Positions 22,327 through 33,839 of a stretch of DNA of 64,000 bases are shown one piece after another (the stretch's first letter is position 1; every line of letters begins with the position of its first letter). The notes below the pieces were generated by a model, which ran no database searches, was not told the DNA's origin, and saw only the letters and a list, made by a program, of their open reading frames with translations. Source of the DNA: Corbicula japonica (taxonomy: Eukaryota > Mollusca > Bivalvia > Venerida > Cyrenidae); the NCBI GenBank assembly GCA_038501625.1, contig JAZAYU010000005.1:5518001-5582000 (forward strand), in the 5' to 3' direction. A program made the translations under genes and the position numbers.

Positions 22327-25300
22327 TCATAGTGTAAAATCAGAGAACCCACAGAGTATAATCTTGTTGTCTTGATCTGTTACCCAACCTTTGGTCTCAT
22401 ACCGGCCCTGAAATGGAGACGGAATTAAGAAATGTCTTGTATACAAGAAACCATTCATGGCCATATAAATTTAACAAAAAAACTTTAAGTTTTCGGATTT
22501 ATTTTAGCCGGCTTTTACTGCAAAACGCACACCAGAATATTTGCGATTTTAACCCTTTACCACATGCGATAAGGTACTTATCCACGGCGAACCATGTTGA
22601 TCCAAATCAGCTAGTAAATATGTGCCTTTAGATTGGGTTAAACACCAATCTCACTTAAGTCAGATCTAACAAAATGTTAGCGTAGCGGTTTTCAGGAAAT
22701 GCTTTTAATCAGATTGGGTTATACACCGCACTGTTTGCTTTTGAAATCGTTGGGTTGTTTCAAACCAAAAGTCGACCGGTGGATCCAGATCGAATGACAC
22801 GGATGTGCTTGCTGATCTGGATCTACACTGGTCGCAAATATACATATATAACCGTACACATAGTGTACATGGTTATGATGAAATGTTGCGATGATCTCCA
22901 TAAGTTAACAAACCAGTAAATAAAATTTAACAAATACAAACCTTTGGCAGATAAATAGGAATCTGTCTGTCTTTGACAAATGAGTGATCTCCGGGGTTAA
23001 ATGGACAGTAAACTATTCTGTCATCGTAATCTTCATCAAGGGTACATAACTCCCAGTCTTTGTTATAAATCTCCTTCCCATTGTATTTAACATCTAAGAA
23101 AAACTTCCCGCCCGTCAGTTCAGAATCTGCAATTAAAGAAAAACTAAGAAATTATTGAAAATATTGCTGCTGAATGTTAAAATATTTAATGCATACATGT
23201 AATGCGATTTAGTTTGGATGTGCTGCCTTATGTTTGATTTGAGCATAGAATAGCATATATGTTTCATAGCATAGAATAGCAAAATCGTTTATTGAGCATA
23301 GCAACGCATAGCGTAGCATAAATGTAGCATAGCATAGCATAGCATATCATAGCATAACATAACATAACATTTGATTTTAACACAGCATAGCATAGAATAG
23401 CATAACATAGCAAAGCACAGCACAGCACAAAAACATCACTACATAACAAAACTTCTGTAAAGCACAAGACATGATATAAGTTTCAAGTATAACACGTGAC
23501 ATTAGTTTCAAGCATAACACATGATATTAGTTTCAAGCATAACACATGATATTAGTTTCAAGCATAACTCATGATATAAGATTCAAGCATAACACATGAC
23601 ATTAGTTTCACTCATTACACATGATATTAGTTTCAAGCATAACACATGATATTTGTCAAGCATAACACATGATATATTAGTTTCAAGCGTAACACATGAT
23701 ATTAGTTTCAAGCATAACACATAATATTTGTTTCAAACATTTAATTGAAAAGATTAATATATTTAAATATAACGAGCATTTGGCTCTGTTGCAAAATTTA
23801 ATTGTTGCCAGAATTTGTATTTATTTTGAAAGGTTAGTATGTAGTGATAATGAGGTGACATGTATGATATAACGAGATACTTGAAACCTATCAAGATGTC
23901 ACTAGATTAAACAAAACACTGTTGATAAGTGTACATGATAACATTCATGATCTATTATCCAGTATCAAAACAATGTTCATATAGACCAATTAACAGTGTT
24001 GTACAGAATATAGAACAGACCAATTAACAGTGTTGTACAGAACAGAACATAGAACAGAATAGGACAGAGCAGAACACAGAACCAAGCAAACAGAAAACAG
24101 AACAAACAACAACAAACAGAACAGACTAGAAAATAGAACGATCAGAACAGTGCCCAAGGTTATAAAACTGAGCATGGAAACCAGTCTCAAATCTCAAGTC
24201 GCCATTTCAGCCAATCACATGATTGAGATTTGAGACTGGTTTCCAATCTCAGTTTTATAACCTTCAGCCTAGATCAGAAAGCAGAGCATAACAAACAGAA
24301 CAGAACAGAAAACAGAACAAAACAGAACATAATTGTTGCACTCAAATATGGCAACAAAACAAAATAATATTTGTATTTACTGTCGGTTAAATAACAGTGT
24401 TTAAATAACATTAACAACAAAACAACAGCAAAAGAAACATGAGAAAACTACAACAAATAAATACATGTAAAACTATGAAAATTATTCTAAGAAAGGAAAA
24501 AAAAACATTCGAAAAGTTTTTTTAAGACTCTTTCAAGCTGTATTGATTACACTAACACAAAGCATTGTCGAATTTTTTTTTAAATACATGGGTACTGAAC
24601 TGGAGTAACAACAAGGTAGCCAGTTTTAAACTAAGAAAAAAAGAAGACCTACCTAACGTGGTATTGATAAAAGTTCTGGATTTGACGCCCTTGATTCCTC
24701 CCCACCGGACATCCGGCAACATGATAGTCCTACCAACCATCATCCGGTCTTTCTCATCTGAAAAATTAATCACAAAGTTTCAGCGTATCTACAATAGAAT
24801 AGAATAGAATAGAATAGAATATAATAGAATAGAATAGAATAGAATGGAATGAGATAGAACAGAATAGAATAGACTAGATAATAATAGAGTAGAATGGAGC
24901 AGAACGTCGGAATAACAAAAAATAAATTCGCGTTAAGTTTAAACTGTTTCAGCCGCGCGAACCGAACATACTCTTTCAGTTAGCGATGCAGAGTTTTAGA
25001 AATCATGCGTAAAACATTCTTAAAACTAAATAAACAGTTGAGATACATTATTCTGCTGTCCTACCTTTGGAAAAAAATCAATCCGGGTTTTTATGACAAA
25101 GGGGTTTATTAAAATACTCCGCCATACATGAAATCTTTACGTCCGTTTGTGAGCTGGCTAATTTCAAACAAATATGCATTTTTCTTCCTTGTCGATACCA
25201 CCACTTACAAAAAGGAAATCAAACAAACAATGCGGCCCCGTAGCCAGACCGGTTTGAACGGGGTCACTTGCTGTTTTTGTCTCGGCAGTTTCCTGGTTTG

Positions 25301-26020
25301 TTAGTGGTAATTAAGTAGGTTAAATAGAATTAAAAGGCTCTTTGTAGGTCACCGAACACAGTAAATGTCAAAATATTGCAGACTCGGTTTGATCGAACCA
25401 GTTCATGGGCAGTAATGGAAATGCATATTTTTGTCCACACCGCCTATCACATGAGCGCTACTGAGTATTTGCACAAACATATGTATCGTGCTCAACGGCC
25501 TTCGATGTTGGTCAATAAAACTACGGGGAGACTTTTTACAGCCGCTGAAACGCAGAAAAACGAAACTCAATTCTTAAGTAATATATCTTTTTGTTGAGAG
25601 TTAATCTTTATGAAATTTTGTGATGAAATTCCGTTTGTATGTGGGAGGCGGGCTTATTTTTAGCTCCGTTAGTAAATATAATGTTTGTTGATAATTATAC
25701 TTCCCCTTACCGCAGTTATCAAATATTTCTCCGATTGGTGTAAAATCATTTTTCTTTATGAAATCCTCCCAATATTCAATGGCTTTTCTTTCTTCTTCTG
25801 CTATTTCATGATCGAGTTCGTTCATATGTTTGTCTTTGCTCTGGAACACCCGGACGCCGGGTCGATTCGCTCGGTTCTGAGCCATGATTCCTTCCGGTGC
25901 GCCATGGTGGAAAAACGCCATGTAACTCCCGAAAAATAAAACAAATACAGTTGCAAACACCAACATCACCGCTTTCTTGCATGTCATGTTACACATTGTC
26001 CTTAGTAATTTTCGCAGCAT
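22327..26020 (-). CDS. Membrane-anchored ML-domain (GM2-activator/NPC2-like) lipid-binding protein, 4 exons, 226 aa
   Basis: Coding exons in order are 26020-25711, 24757-24653, 23126-22942 and 22407-22327 (stop). Every border is GT-AG and the phases (1, 1, 0) join cleanly. Residues 17-37 are one hydrophobic span after a short basic N-terminus, which suggests a type II membrane anchor or uncleaved signal. Residues 60-95 are an acidic helical linker. The ML domain spans about 98-226. It has four cysteines (103, 166, 179, 219) in the spacing that pairs first with last and second with third. Motifs are TGGKFFLDV (143-151), CP-F-x-P-G (179-184), IPIYLPKGRYETKGW (194-208) and the closing ILCGFSDF. 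One N-glycosylation site lies at N135. ML domains bind single lipids, sterols or glycolipids in lysosomal or extracellular space. Membrane tethering is unusual for the family, whose members are mostly soluble secreted proteins. The exact ligand is unknown. Confidence 0.85.
22549..22850. mobile_element. Diverged piggyBac-like foldback MITE in the last intron of the ML gene
   Basis: It begins TTAACCCTTTACCACATGCG. The inner palindrome arm GATCCAGATCGAATGACACG/GCTGATCTGGATCTACACTG lies at 22780-22833. The copy is partly replaced or expanded between 22610 and 22700. Confidence 0.5.
23245..23430. repeat. Simple repeat of ATAGC-type units in an ML-gene intron
   Basis: Long run of imperfect 5-bp units (CATAG, CATAA, CACAG). 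Confidence 0.9.
23470..23740. repeat. 25-bp minisatellite (TTTCAAGCATAACACATGATATTAG) in an ML-gene intron
   Basis: Ten to eleven head-to-tail units, 24-27 bp each, directly following the ATAGC repeat. No unique spacers between units, so it is not a CRISPR-like array. Confidence 0.9.
24000..24340. repeat. ACAGA-type simple repeat enclosing a CCAAT foldback MITE
   Basis: ACAGAACAGAACA-type units at 24000-24150 and 24280-24330 are interrupted by the foldback at 24154-24264 (CCAAGGTTATAAAACTGAG at one end and its inverted complement at the other). Confidence 0.75.
24792..24890. repeat. AATAG pentanucleotide microsatellite
   Basis: About 15 units of AATAG/AATGG immediately upstream (minus strand) of exon 2 of the ML gene. 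Confidence 0.9.
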
Positions 26021-26785
26021 CTAGACCAGATAAAAATATAGAATGGATTCGTCTTCTTGAAATAGAATAAAATTATGTTTATTCATCCCAATTATCTTTT
26101 CCTTCGAGTAGTATCCATACTTAAGAAAAAATAAAAGTGACGCACATTAAGCGAAATAAATGATGACTGCACAAAGTACAATGTATATACCGGTTCAAAT
26201 AGAAATTAGGTGCATATACCGGTCTACAAAGATAACGCTTCTCTCTAAATGGTTTCATCGGCCTAATTTGGACAACACTAAGCATGAGAGAAACGGAAGT
26301 AATTTAATGCATTTAACTTTGTTGCTAATTTTTTATAAATGTTTAATCCTTTATTTCGTGGGATGTGGCTTATATCCCAGGGGCAACATTCGTGGAGCCG
26401 TCAATTAGTCTGTCAAGGGCAATAACTCTGTACATCTGTGCAGTCAGATCAGGATCTACACTGTTAGATTTATTAGGTTTATTTTGAAATGGTAAACTTG
26501 ACATTTGGTATGACGTGGTGTTCGTTCTTTGTAATGGAACTTTGCCTCGAAAAGAGATGGCCAAGATCCGTTGATCCCAGAAAAAGCAAACAAAGAAATA
26601 CACCGACAAGTCAATAAACAGTTTGAGAGTTGAATCTAATGCAGAAGAACTTAATTTGAATTCTAAATTGTACATTCAAATAACAAATTAAAGATAAATA
26701 ATGATAATTTAATTTCCATGCCGATTCCGACGCTGATAATTATGTTCTATTAATCTCCATGCCAAGCCAAACGCTGAAAATAATG
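26021..26785. other. Region upstream of the ML gene
   Basis: Probable promoter side of the minus-strand ML gene; no motif is convincing. It contains a half copy of the piggyBac-like MITE (about 26422-26487). Confidence 0.4.
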
Positions 26786-27023
26786 TTAACCCTTTATTCC
26801 ATAAAAGATGGCTGTAATCCGATGGGCGAACAGTGTAGATTCAGATCAGCCGGCACATCCGTGGCATCAACACTTTTCGCTATAAGATTCATTTGGTTAT
26901 TTGTGCCCAAGTTGCGAAAGTGTATATCCAGATCAGATGCCATGGATGTGCTAGCTTTATCTGGATCTACACTGGTCACATGCGATAAAACCTGGACTTT
27001 TTTATGGAATAAATATGGGTTAA
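26786..27023. mobile_element. piggyBac-like foldback MITE, complete copy
   Basis: TTAACCCTTTATTCCATAAA at the left and its inverted complement ending GGGTTAA at the right, with the family's AGATCAGCC.GCACATCCGTG palindrome inside. Confidence 0.75.
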
Positions 27024-27234
27024 TCTTCCTGCCAATAAACTGTGGCCACGATTATTTTTATGAGCAGTATACAGCAAGAGGCAGGTCACATGCATGTAAC
27101 TTTGATTAAAGTGGCCACTTATCTATTTATCTAATAAGGTCCAAAATCTGAAACAAAGGTTGACATAGTTGTGAAGTTCACTGTGATAGCGATTACCCCT
27201 CACCTCTTCCTACCTTCCTCATCCCATTCGATGA

Positions 27235-28010
27235 CATTTTATAAATATCACCGCTCAGAGGTGACAACTGATATTTTCACCCCGGCAAGGGTGTCAGTGG
27301 ATATGGCCCCAGTTACACAGACGGTCAGTGCCCAATCGGTTATTTTAAGTTTTTCGCTGTTTTGATCAGTTGTCATGTTGTCATGCGTTATTTTATTTCT
27401 GTTTTTCTGTGTAAACAGCCATCGGTGATTGACGAGTGTTTCATGGGTAAGACAAATATTTCATGGTTTGCTGGTACACTATAATTCTCATCTTTTTTTC
27501 TATTGGTGGTGAATATATGTTAATCGGTTGCTTATCGGTGGCCCATCGGAGATATCGGTTGTAGACAGGTTGTCGATCGGTGTTATCGGTTTTAGACAGG
27601 ATGTCGATCGGTGATGATCGGTTGTAGACAAGTTGTCGATCGGTTATTTGTAAAATGTTTTCACCGATCGAGAATTTTAAACATGTCTTAAAATCCCGAT
27701 CGGTAATTTTTCACCGACGAAACTCATCTTTCCCCAATTGCAATCGATAGGTGACAAACAGGTGAGCAATAGTTGATATCGGTGGTAAATCCCTTGTCAT
27801 CGGTTCACTCCATAATTTGGCTAAAAAAAAAACTACCGATTGATCACCGATGGCTTTGTGTAACTGGGGTTTTAGGGGTGAGTTCGGACATTTTCAACCC
27901 AGCGAAGGTGACATTAAGTATTTTAACCCAGCAAGGATGAAAGCCGATATTTTTAACCCAGCAAAAGTAATAGCGGTTAATGTTTAACCCGCGAAAAGTA
28001 ATACACCAAG
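27235..28010. repeat. About 30-bp minisatellite (GATATTTTCAACCCAGCAAGG-type), split by an insertion
   Basis: Units such as GATATTTTCACCCCGGCAAGG occur at 27240-27306 and again at 27890-28005 (CATTTTCAACCCAGCGAAGG, TATTTTAACCCAGCAAGGAT and so on). The 27307-27869 element sits between them. Confidence 0.7.
27307..27869. mobile_element. Non-autonomous DNA element with CCCCAGTTACACA termini
   Basis: The left end CCCCAGTTACACAGA is matched by an inverted right end CCCCAGTTACACAAA, giving about 14 bp of terminal repeat plus scattered CAATCGG. The interior carries four tandem copies of a CGGTTGTAGACAGGTTGTCG-like unit at 27535-27660. No reading frame and no clean target duplication were found, so the superfamily is open. 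Confidence 0.6.
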
Positions 28011-28930
28011 GTCAATATTAAAGGCGATTGCTGTAGTTTTCGGTTTCACAATATTATAAATTTCACGTGCGCACCGGTTCCCTCCTTGACGTTTAAAATG
28101 AAATAGTTGTAGGAAAATCAATTGTTTTATCTCAAGGAAATGAATGCTTTGTAATGAATTGACAAAATAAAAAAAATTCTTTGGTACATCATACTGCTGA
28201 AGCAACTTTAATCGGTCAAAAGTCAACGATAGAATCATGCAAACGGTGTGCACGTAACATTATAAATTTGTGAAATTGGAAACTACCACAGTCGCCTTTA
28301 AATTTCAATAATTGAACGTGTAAACTGAAACCCTCGCGGGACAGTAGTAATTCATTTTAACTCGATGCAACTATTAAATTCACCGTGAAAGCATACTCTT
28401 TGTAATATTGTGATGTTCCTATTTCATTTATAGTTCCAAATTTTGCCACTGTGAAGACAATTGTCGTTTAATGTTTGCTGTTGTCATTTACACTGTGTAA
28501 AGACTAGCATCTCGCCGAGCTTGTGTGAAGACATTGCAGATCTGCAAATCAGCGGAGTGGGATTCTATATATATATCGACTTTAACATCAGTATAAATTT
28601 TGGCATGACTCAACATACGACTGTAAATCTTGCATTCGACCCTAATAAAGGTTGAGTAAATTCACTAAACTAGTAAGATAGATTTACTGCTTATTGTTTA
28701 ATTTACTTAATAAACTCTCTTTGATTTCTTATTCATGGGTAGATTTAAAACTATGGGGAAATAATTGTGTGACCATCTACAATTTACTGATGGCAGTAAA
28801 CAAATTGAGTGCCATCAGCTTTGCCCGGACAACAATATTTTGATAGTTATTTGGATGAAAGTAAGTAGGTAAAAAAACTACATTTAAACTATTACAGTAT
28901 TGTGAACGTTTAATGTTTCAAAATTTTGCT
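28011..28930. other. Intergenic, nothing recognised
   Basis: No domain, splice pattern or repeat family could be assigned. Confidence 0.4.
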
Positions 28931-29365
28931 ATCGTGCGTCCGTCTATCGTGTATCGTGCGTCCGTCTATCGTGTATCGTGCGTACGTCTAACATGTATCA
29001 TGCGTCCGTCTAACGTGCATCGTGCGTCCGTATATCGTGTATCGTGCATCATGCGTTTTTTAATTTTATCGTGCAACTGAATAAGTTACTTGCATATTCA
29101 AATTTATATGATTTAATTTCAACCATTCATTTTATATTTTGATAGCATTTTCAATATTTTAGAAATCTCGTACGCAAATTATATAAATCGGCAGTATCGT
29201 GTATAGTGCGTCTACCGTGTAGCATGCGTCCGTCTATCGTGTATCATGTGTCCGTCCATAGTGTATCATGCGTCCGTCAATCGTTATCATGCGTCCGTTT
29301 ATCGTGTATCGTGCGTCCGTTTATAGTATCTCGTGCGTCCGTATATCGTGTATCATGCCTATCTT
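28931..29365. repeat. 22-bp minisatellite (CGTGCGTCCGTCTATCGTGTAT) in two blocks
   Basis: Units fill 28931-29057 and 29194-29365. They are separated by about 137 bp of unrelated AT-rich sequence. Confidence 0.85.
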
Positions 29366-30247
29366 TTTTGTGAAAAATGTAGAAGCACGATCGTATTCCT
29401 TCTCTAGTATTCGTACTGATGTCACTCCTTGTGCTCTGATCTTAAGATTAAAGAGCTGAGATTGAAAGGCTGTCTCAAATATCGAGGATCAGATTGGCAT
29501 GGCAACCTCCGTACCGTCATTTGCTTCGTTTCGCTGCACAAATTACTGAATTACTTAAAGGGGAAATAACCGCGGCGAGGAGTTTGACATTTTGGCTGTG
29601 TGATTGCTGTCTGTTTTATAAAAACGGCTATTCCAACCACTTTATATTCTGTCGCATTAAATGAATAACGGCAGTCTTGTTGTTTACATATTTAAAAAAA
29701 AAATTATATTTTGTTTGGAAATATTGTCAGGGTCGCAGTGAAACAGTCTATATGGTCGTAAACTCTTTTCTGTGATTTAATTCGTTGGACCTCTAAGTGA
29801 ATACTATCCCTTACATACTCTTCAATTAATTTTCGCACGAATTGCACGCGCAATTTTTGACAAATGTTTTCCATTATTTTTTATTGCTTTTGATTTGGAA
29901 TCATCAATCCATCCATCACAGCCTTGTTAATTTAAAAATCCAGTCTGCACAGTCAATGCTGGTGAGCACTATTTAAGTTAAATGGCACCTTCCGAATTCG
30001 GGATAAATTTTGAATAGTAGCCCATGTTAGCCCACAGGTGTTCTTGAGACAGACCCCGTATTTTTTTCAAAATAAAATGTAGGAGCTAAAACCTCTGTAT
30101 CAAATCTATATTTTTGAGTCTGCACTGGAACAAATAGTTTTGGCTGGACTACTTTGGGGGATGGGGCTATCCTTCCTTCTCAACCCGCTGTTGGCGAAGC
30201 ACTGTCAATAACTTAAAAACTATGCTACAAAAATTTTTAATTTTTTT
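29366..30247. other. Intergenic, nothing recognised
   Basis: AT-rich sequence without a supported frame or repeat structure. Confidence 0.4.
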
Positions 30248-31628
30248 ATGCCTCCACAAAGGGTGGGGGGGGGGGGGGCATATAGCATATAGAGTTGCAC
30301 TCGTCTGTCAATAAGTCCCCCCAAATCTTTCAAACTTGCACAGATTATCAAGCCAGATGTGTAGATGATCTACAAGAATAGGGTTTTTCCTTTGATCATT
30401 TTTACCAGGGTTAAGGCCCTTTGTTCATTTTAGTTATGAAATTTTGTGCATCAACTGCTCATTAACTATCTGGTAGTATTCTATCAAACTTGCATTGATG
30501 ATCAAGCAGGATGTGTAGATGTTCATAATGACCATTTTTGCAACACTTTTGCAACATTTATAATTTCAGTCATAAGACTTTGTGGCATCAACTCCACATT
30601 TTCTTTTTTGGCTGAATTCTTTCCAAATTGAACAGATGATTACACATGATTTGTACATCTGTATCTGTATTTGGTACGTTGTAGAACCCAATTATGGTTT
30701 TTATACAACGGGAGAGAGTGCGCCACTTATTGGCAGTGCTTCAGGAGAGCTGATTTGAAGCTCTCTATTGATGGTGCATGCACGACCTCTTCTGGTAGAT
30801 GGTTCCAATGGATGCAGGTGTCCACAAAGAATGAATGTTTATATTGTTGTGTTTTACTACTAGGGATTGTTAGGCTTTTAGAGTTGTTGGACGCATGTTT
30901 GTTCACTATATTTACTGTGTGAAAGTCTGTGTATTTTTTTGCTTTGATTTGTCTTTTTTGTTTCGCGTTTTTCACGAATGAGGTTGGTGGCAGTGCCGGC
31001 ACCAGCCCCTCAACCACCTTGTACATTAGGATTAGTCGGAGACTTGTTCTTCTTTCTTCCAGTGTGTCTAATTCTAGTTCTTTCCTCATTTTTGTTATTG
31101 ATCCCGGAGTTCTTGTCTTGTAATCTTTTTTGATGAATCTGATGGCTCTGTTTTGTATTTTTTCAAGTTTATCTATGTCTCCTTTGATGTATGGGTTCCA
31201 GATGGTGGCTCCGTATTCCATGATTGATCTTACTAGCATTGGAAAGGAATTTGTCTTGCAACCATTTTCACCATTTTTGGCCCTTTGTTAATGTTGGTCA
31301 TAAAATTTTGTGGCACTTACTTCTCATTTACTAGTCATGATCACCACATGTAGTTAATACCTGATACAAAATTTTGTTACAAATGTTCAGGGGTTCCATT
31401 TGACCCGGGAAATGACCCTTTGACTTGAAATTTTCAAAAACCCTCATTTTGACCCCCATGATTTGAGTTGAAGAGTTATTTTTTCTTTAAATAAGGGGTA
31501 TTTTGGCAATTAATTGACTGAATCCTCTAAAAAGTTAACAAAATGACCCTTAAAATTCAGCAACTAGTGGAACCCCTGAAATGTTGTTGCAGCAGTGTCA
31601 GCATCAGTGTCCTCAGGACACAGTCTAG
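30248..31628. mobile_element. Pearl/Helentron-like interspersed element, split by a LINE fragment
   Basis: The head is a hairpin (TATGCCTCC ... poly-G ... GGGCATA) followed by CGTCTGTCAATAAG-type text. The tail is a hairpin (GTGTCCTCAGGACAC) followed by AGTCTAG and TT. A hairpin just before a CTAG end with insertion next to T fits Helitron/Helentron 3' ends, and this architecture resembles the bivalve pearl elements. The same body text (ATTGTCTTGCAACCATTTTC, CACCACATGT.GTTAATACCTG) recurs with the same tail at 51068-51250. Confidence 0.55.
30727..31239 (-). pseudogene. 3' fragment of a non-LTR retrotransposon reverse-transcriptase ORF
   Basis: The 170-residue frame matches the C-terminal end of LINE ORF2 proteins of the CR1/Jockey kind. 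It has YGATIWNPYIKGDIDKLEKI, QNRAIRFI, LEERR and the late WNHLPEEVV motif. The catalytic reverse-transcriptase core is absent, so this is a 5'-truncated insertion. The frame ends at TAA and a short 3' UTR continues to about 30680. The junction at about 31243 is flush with pearl-like sequence, so the LINE inserted into that older element. Confidence 0.8.
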
Positions 31629-32686
31629 TTTACTTAAATTTTGCATTAACCAAAATATGTGTTTTGCTCCATAACTTTGAAACTACTTGAGATACCACAT
31701 TGAAACTTAACTTGGAATATATTAACCATCAAAATCTACATCATTACCAACAAAACATATAACTCTGCTACAATTACCAGTTATGCCCCCTTTTTACTTA
31801 GATTTTCTCTTCACCAAAATATGCAATTGGCATACAACTTTAAAACAACTTGAGATATTACATGTAAACTTGGAATATACTTTAACCACCAGAATCTACA
31901 TCATTTTCAATATGACCAATAACTATACCAGAAATATTTTTCAAGTAATGCCCCTTTTGCATTTTGCATTAACCAAAATATTCAACTTGAAACTTTGAAA
32001 CTTGAAATATCAACTTAAAACTAGAAATCAAAAAATTGTTTAATTTTATTTTCACTCTCATGATCTTTATTATAACAATTCGGATATATGACTCTGCTAC
32101 AATCATTTTAAAATTATGCGCTTTCTCACTTAGACTTTGTGTTGAAGTTTTCAGTCTCTAACATTATTTAAGTGCTTGATACTGAACTAAAAATAAATGC
32201 ACCCAATCATAAATAAACGCACGAAATCTTTAGGTCAAGGTGAATTTTTTTTCGAGTTATGTCCCTTCATGTACTTGGATTTTTTTATTTTGGCAAGTGT
32301 TCAGTTGAACACCCATCTATTCTGTGTGATCAGAGTGCAGTAACACACAGTGCTTTTTTTTGGTTATCAAAGAATTTTCCATCAAGATGTATGTAATCAG
32401 TAACTGTTAATACTATTATATATTATGTTTTGTCTCGATCTCACAAAAGTCAGATCTTAAAATCTGTTAGATCTGATGACGGCCCACTGACACGGTACAT
32501 AAGCTATAGCGGTTTTCCCCGATTACTATTTTTAGAAGTTTTCGACACATGAAGCATGATTTATAACGCTCCCATTATGATCTAAAGATATCATTACATT
32601 AGAAATGAATTCAATACTACATAAACACATATATCTTCAGTAAAATATGTCTAACCTAGGATGTCAAAATTTTTCATAGTTTAAAA
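31629..32686. repeat. Degenerate tandem repeat of about 150 bp (pearl-type core) and unassigned sequence
   Basis: Units with CTTGAGATAT, TTGGAATATA, ATCTACATCATTA and TTATGCCCC recur at about 31640, 31790 and 31945. The same unit is found at 33360-33840. 32270-32686 holds no recognised feature. Confidence 0.55.
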
Positions 32687-33248
32687 TAAGTAAGTTACAC
32701 TTCAAAATGATGAAAATCAGAACTTGGCACCCATGGAGAACTGCACTGTTACGTCAGTTAGTGAAACAGACGTGCTGGAAAATTAGGCCTAGGAATACAG
32801 TTTAATTTACATGAAGTAAATATAAACATTTTAAGACATCTCTGTATTCAGTGTTTCTGCCTGATAAGATTAAATTTAGTAGTTTTTGAAAGGAAAAACA
32901 TATAAGGCTGTTTTGATAAGAATAAACTTCAATGACACAGATTAAATATATAATTATCAAACAAATATCTTGTGTGCCAAAATTTAAATATGCAAAAAAT
33001 TTAAGGAAAGTGTTATTACCTAAGGATTGATTAACTTAAACAAATTTGGTTGCGAAGATTCTTGCAATTATCAGCTTATGTTGAAATTGAATTATTTCAA
33101 GTACATTATATTTTCATTTAACTTACCCAATACCAATATTTGAAAATCATACTGCAATATTGTATCGTCATCTTATATACAGGGTTCTCAATAAGTTTCA
33201 GTCAGTCCAGAAGGCCCAATAAACAATCTAGCAGGCCTGCTAGGGACG

Positions 33249-33285
33249 GGGGGGGGGGGGGGGGGGGGGGGGGGGCGGGGCGGGG
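33249..33285. repeat. Poly-G tract
   Basis: About 26 consecutive G, then GGCGGGGCGGGGC. It may form G-quadruplex and is a likely length-error site in assemblies. Confidence 0.85.
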
Positions 33286-33839
33286 CGGGTCCGGGGGCAT
33301 GTTTCCCCTGAAAATTTTGAAATTGAGCGCTTCATTTCCTGCATTTTAGGTTAATTTATATGCACTTTGGTACATAACTTGAGAACTACTTATGATATCA
33401 ACTTGAAACTTGAAATATATATTCACCATCAAATTCTACATCATTACCAACAAGACCCATAACTTTGCTACAAATATTTTTCAAGTTATGCCCCTTTTTC
33501 ACTTAAATTTTGTGTTAAGGAAAATATGCACTTTGATCCATAACTTATAAACTACTTGAGATATCAACTTGAAACTTGGAATATATATTCACCATCAAAT
33601 TCTACATCATTACCAACAAGACCCATAACTTTGAAGTTATGGCCCTTTTTTCTTATATTTTGTGTTAAGCAAAATATGCATTTTGCCCATAACTTTAAAA
33701 CTACTTGAGATATTGCCTTGAAACTTGAAATATATTTTCACCTTCAAAATCTACATCATAACCAACAAGACCTATATTTTTCAAATTATGCCCCTTTTTC
33801 ACTTACATTTTGTGTTAAGCAAAATATACACTTAAATTC

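Noticed and set aside
23264..23467. Cys/Tyr/Met-rich frame
   Set aside because: Translation of the ATAGC simple repeat.
23470..23740. Regular 25-bp repeats suggesting a CRISPR-like array
   Set aside because: Units abut without unique spacers; it is a minisatellite in an intron. The same holds for 60343-60800.
26794..26979. Small frames with a recurring SVDPDQ.AH.C peptide (also 22719-22901, 51591-51803, 58804-59019, 59272-59469)
   Set aside because: The peptide is the chance translation of the piggyBac-like MITE palindrome in several copies, not a gene family.
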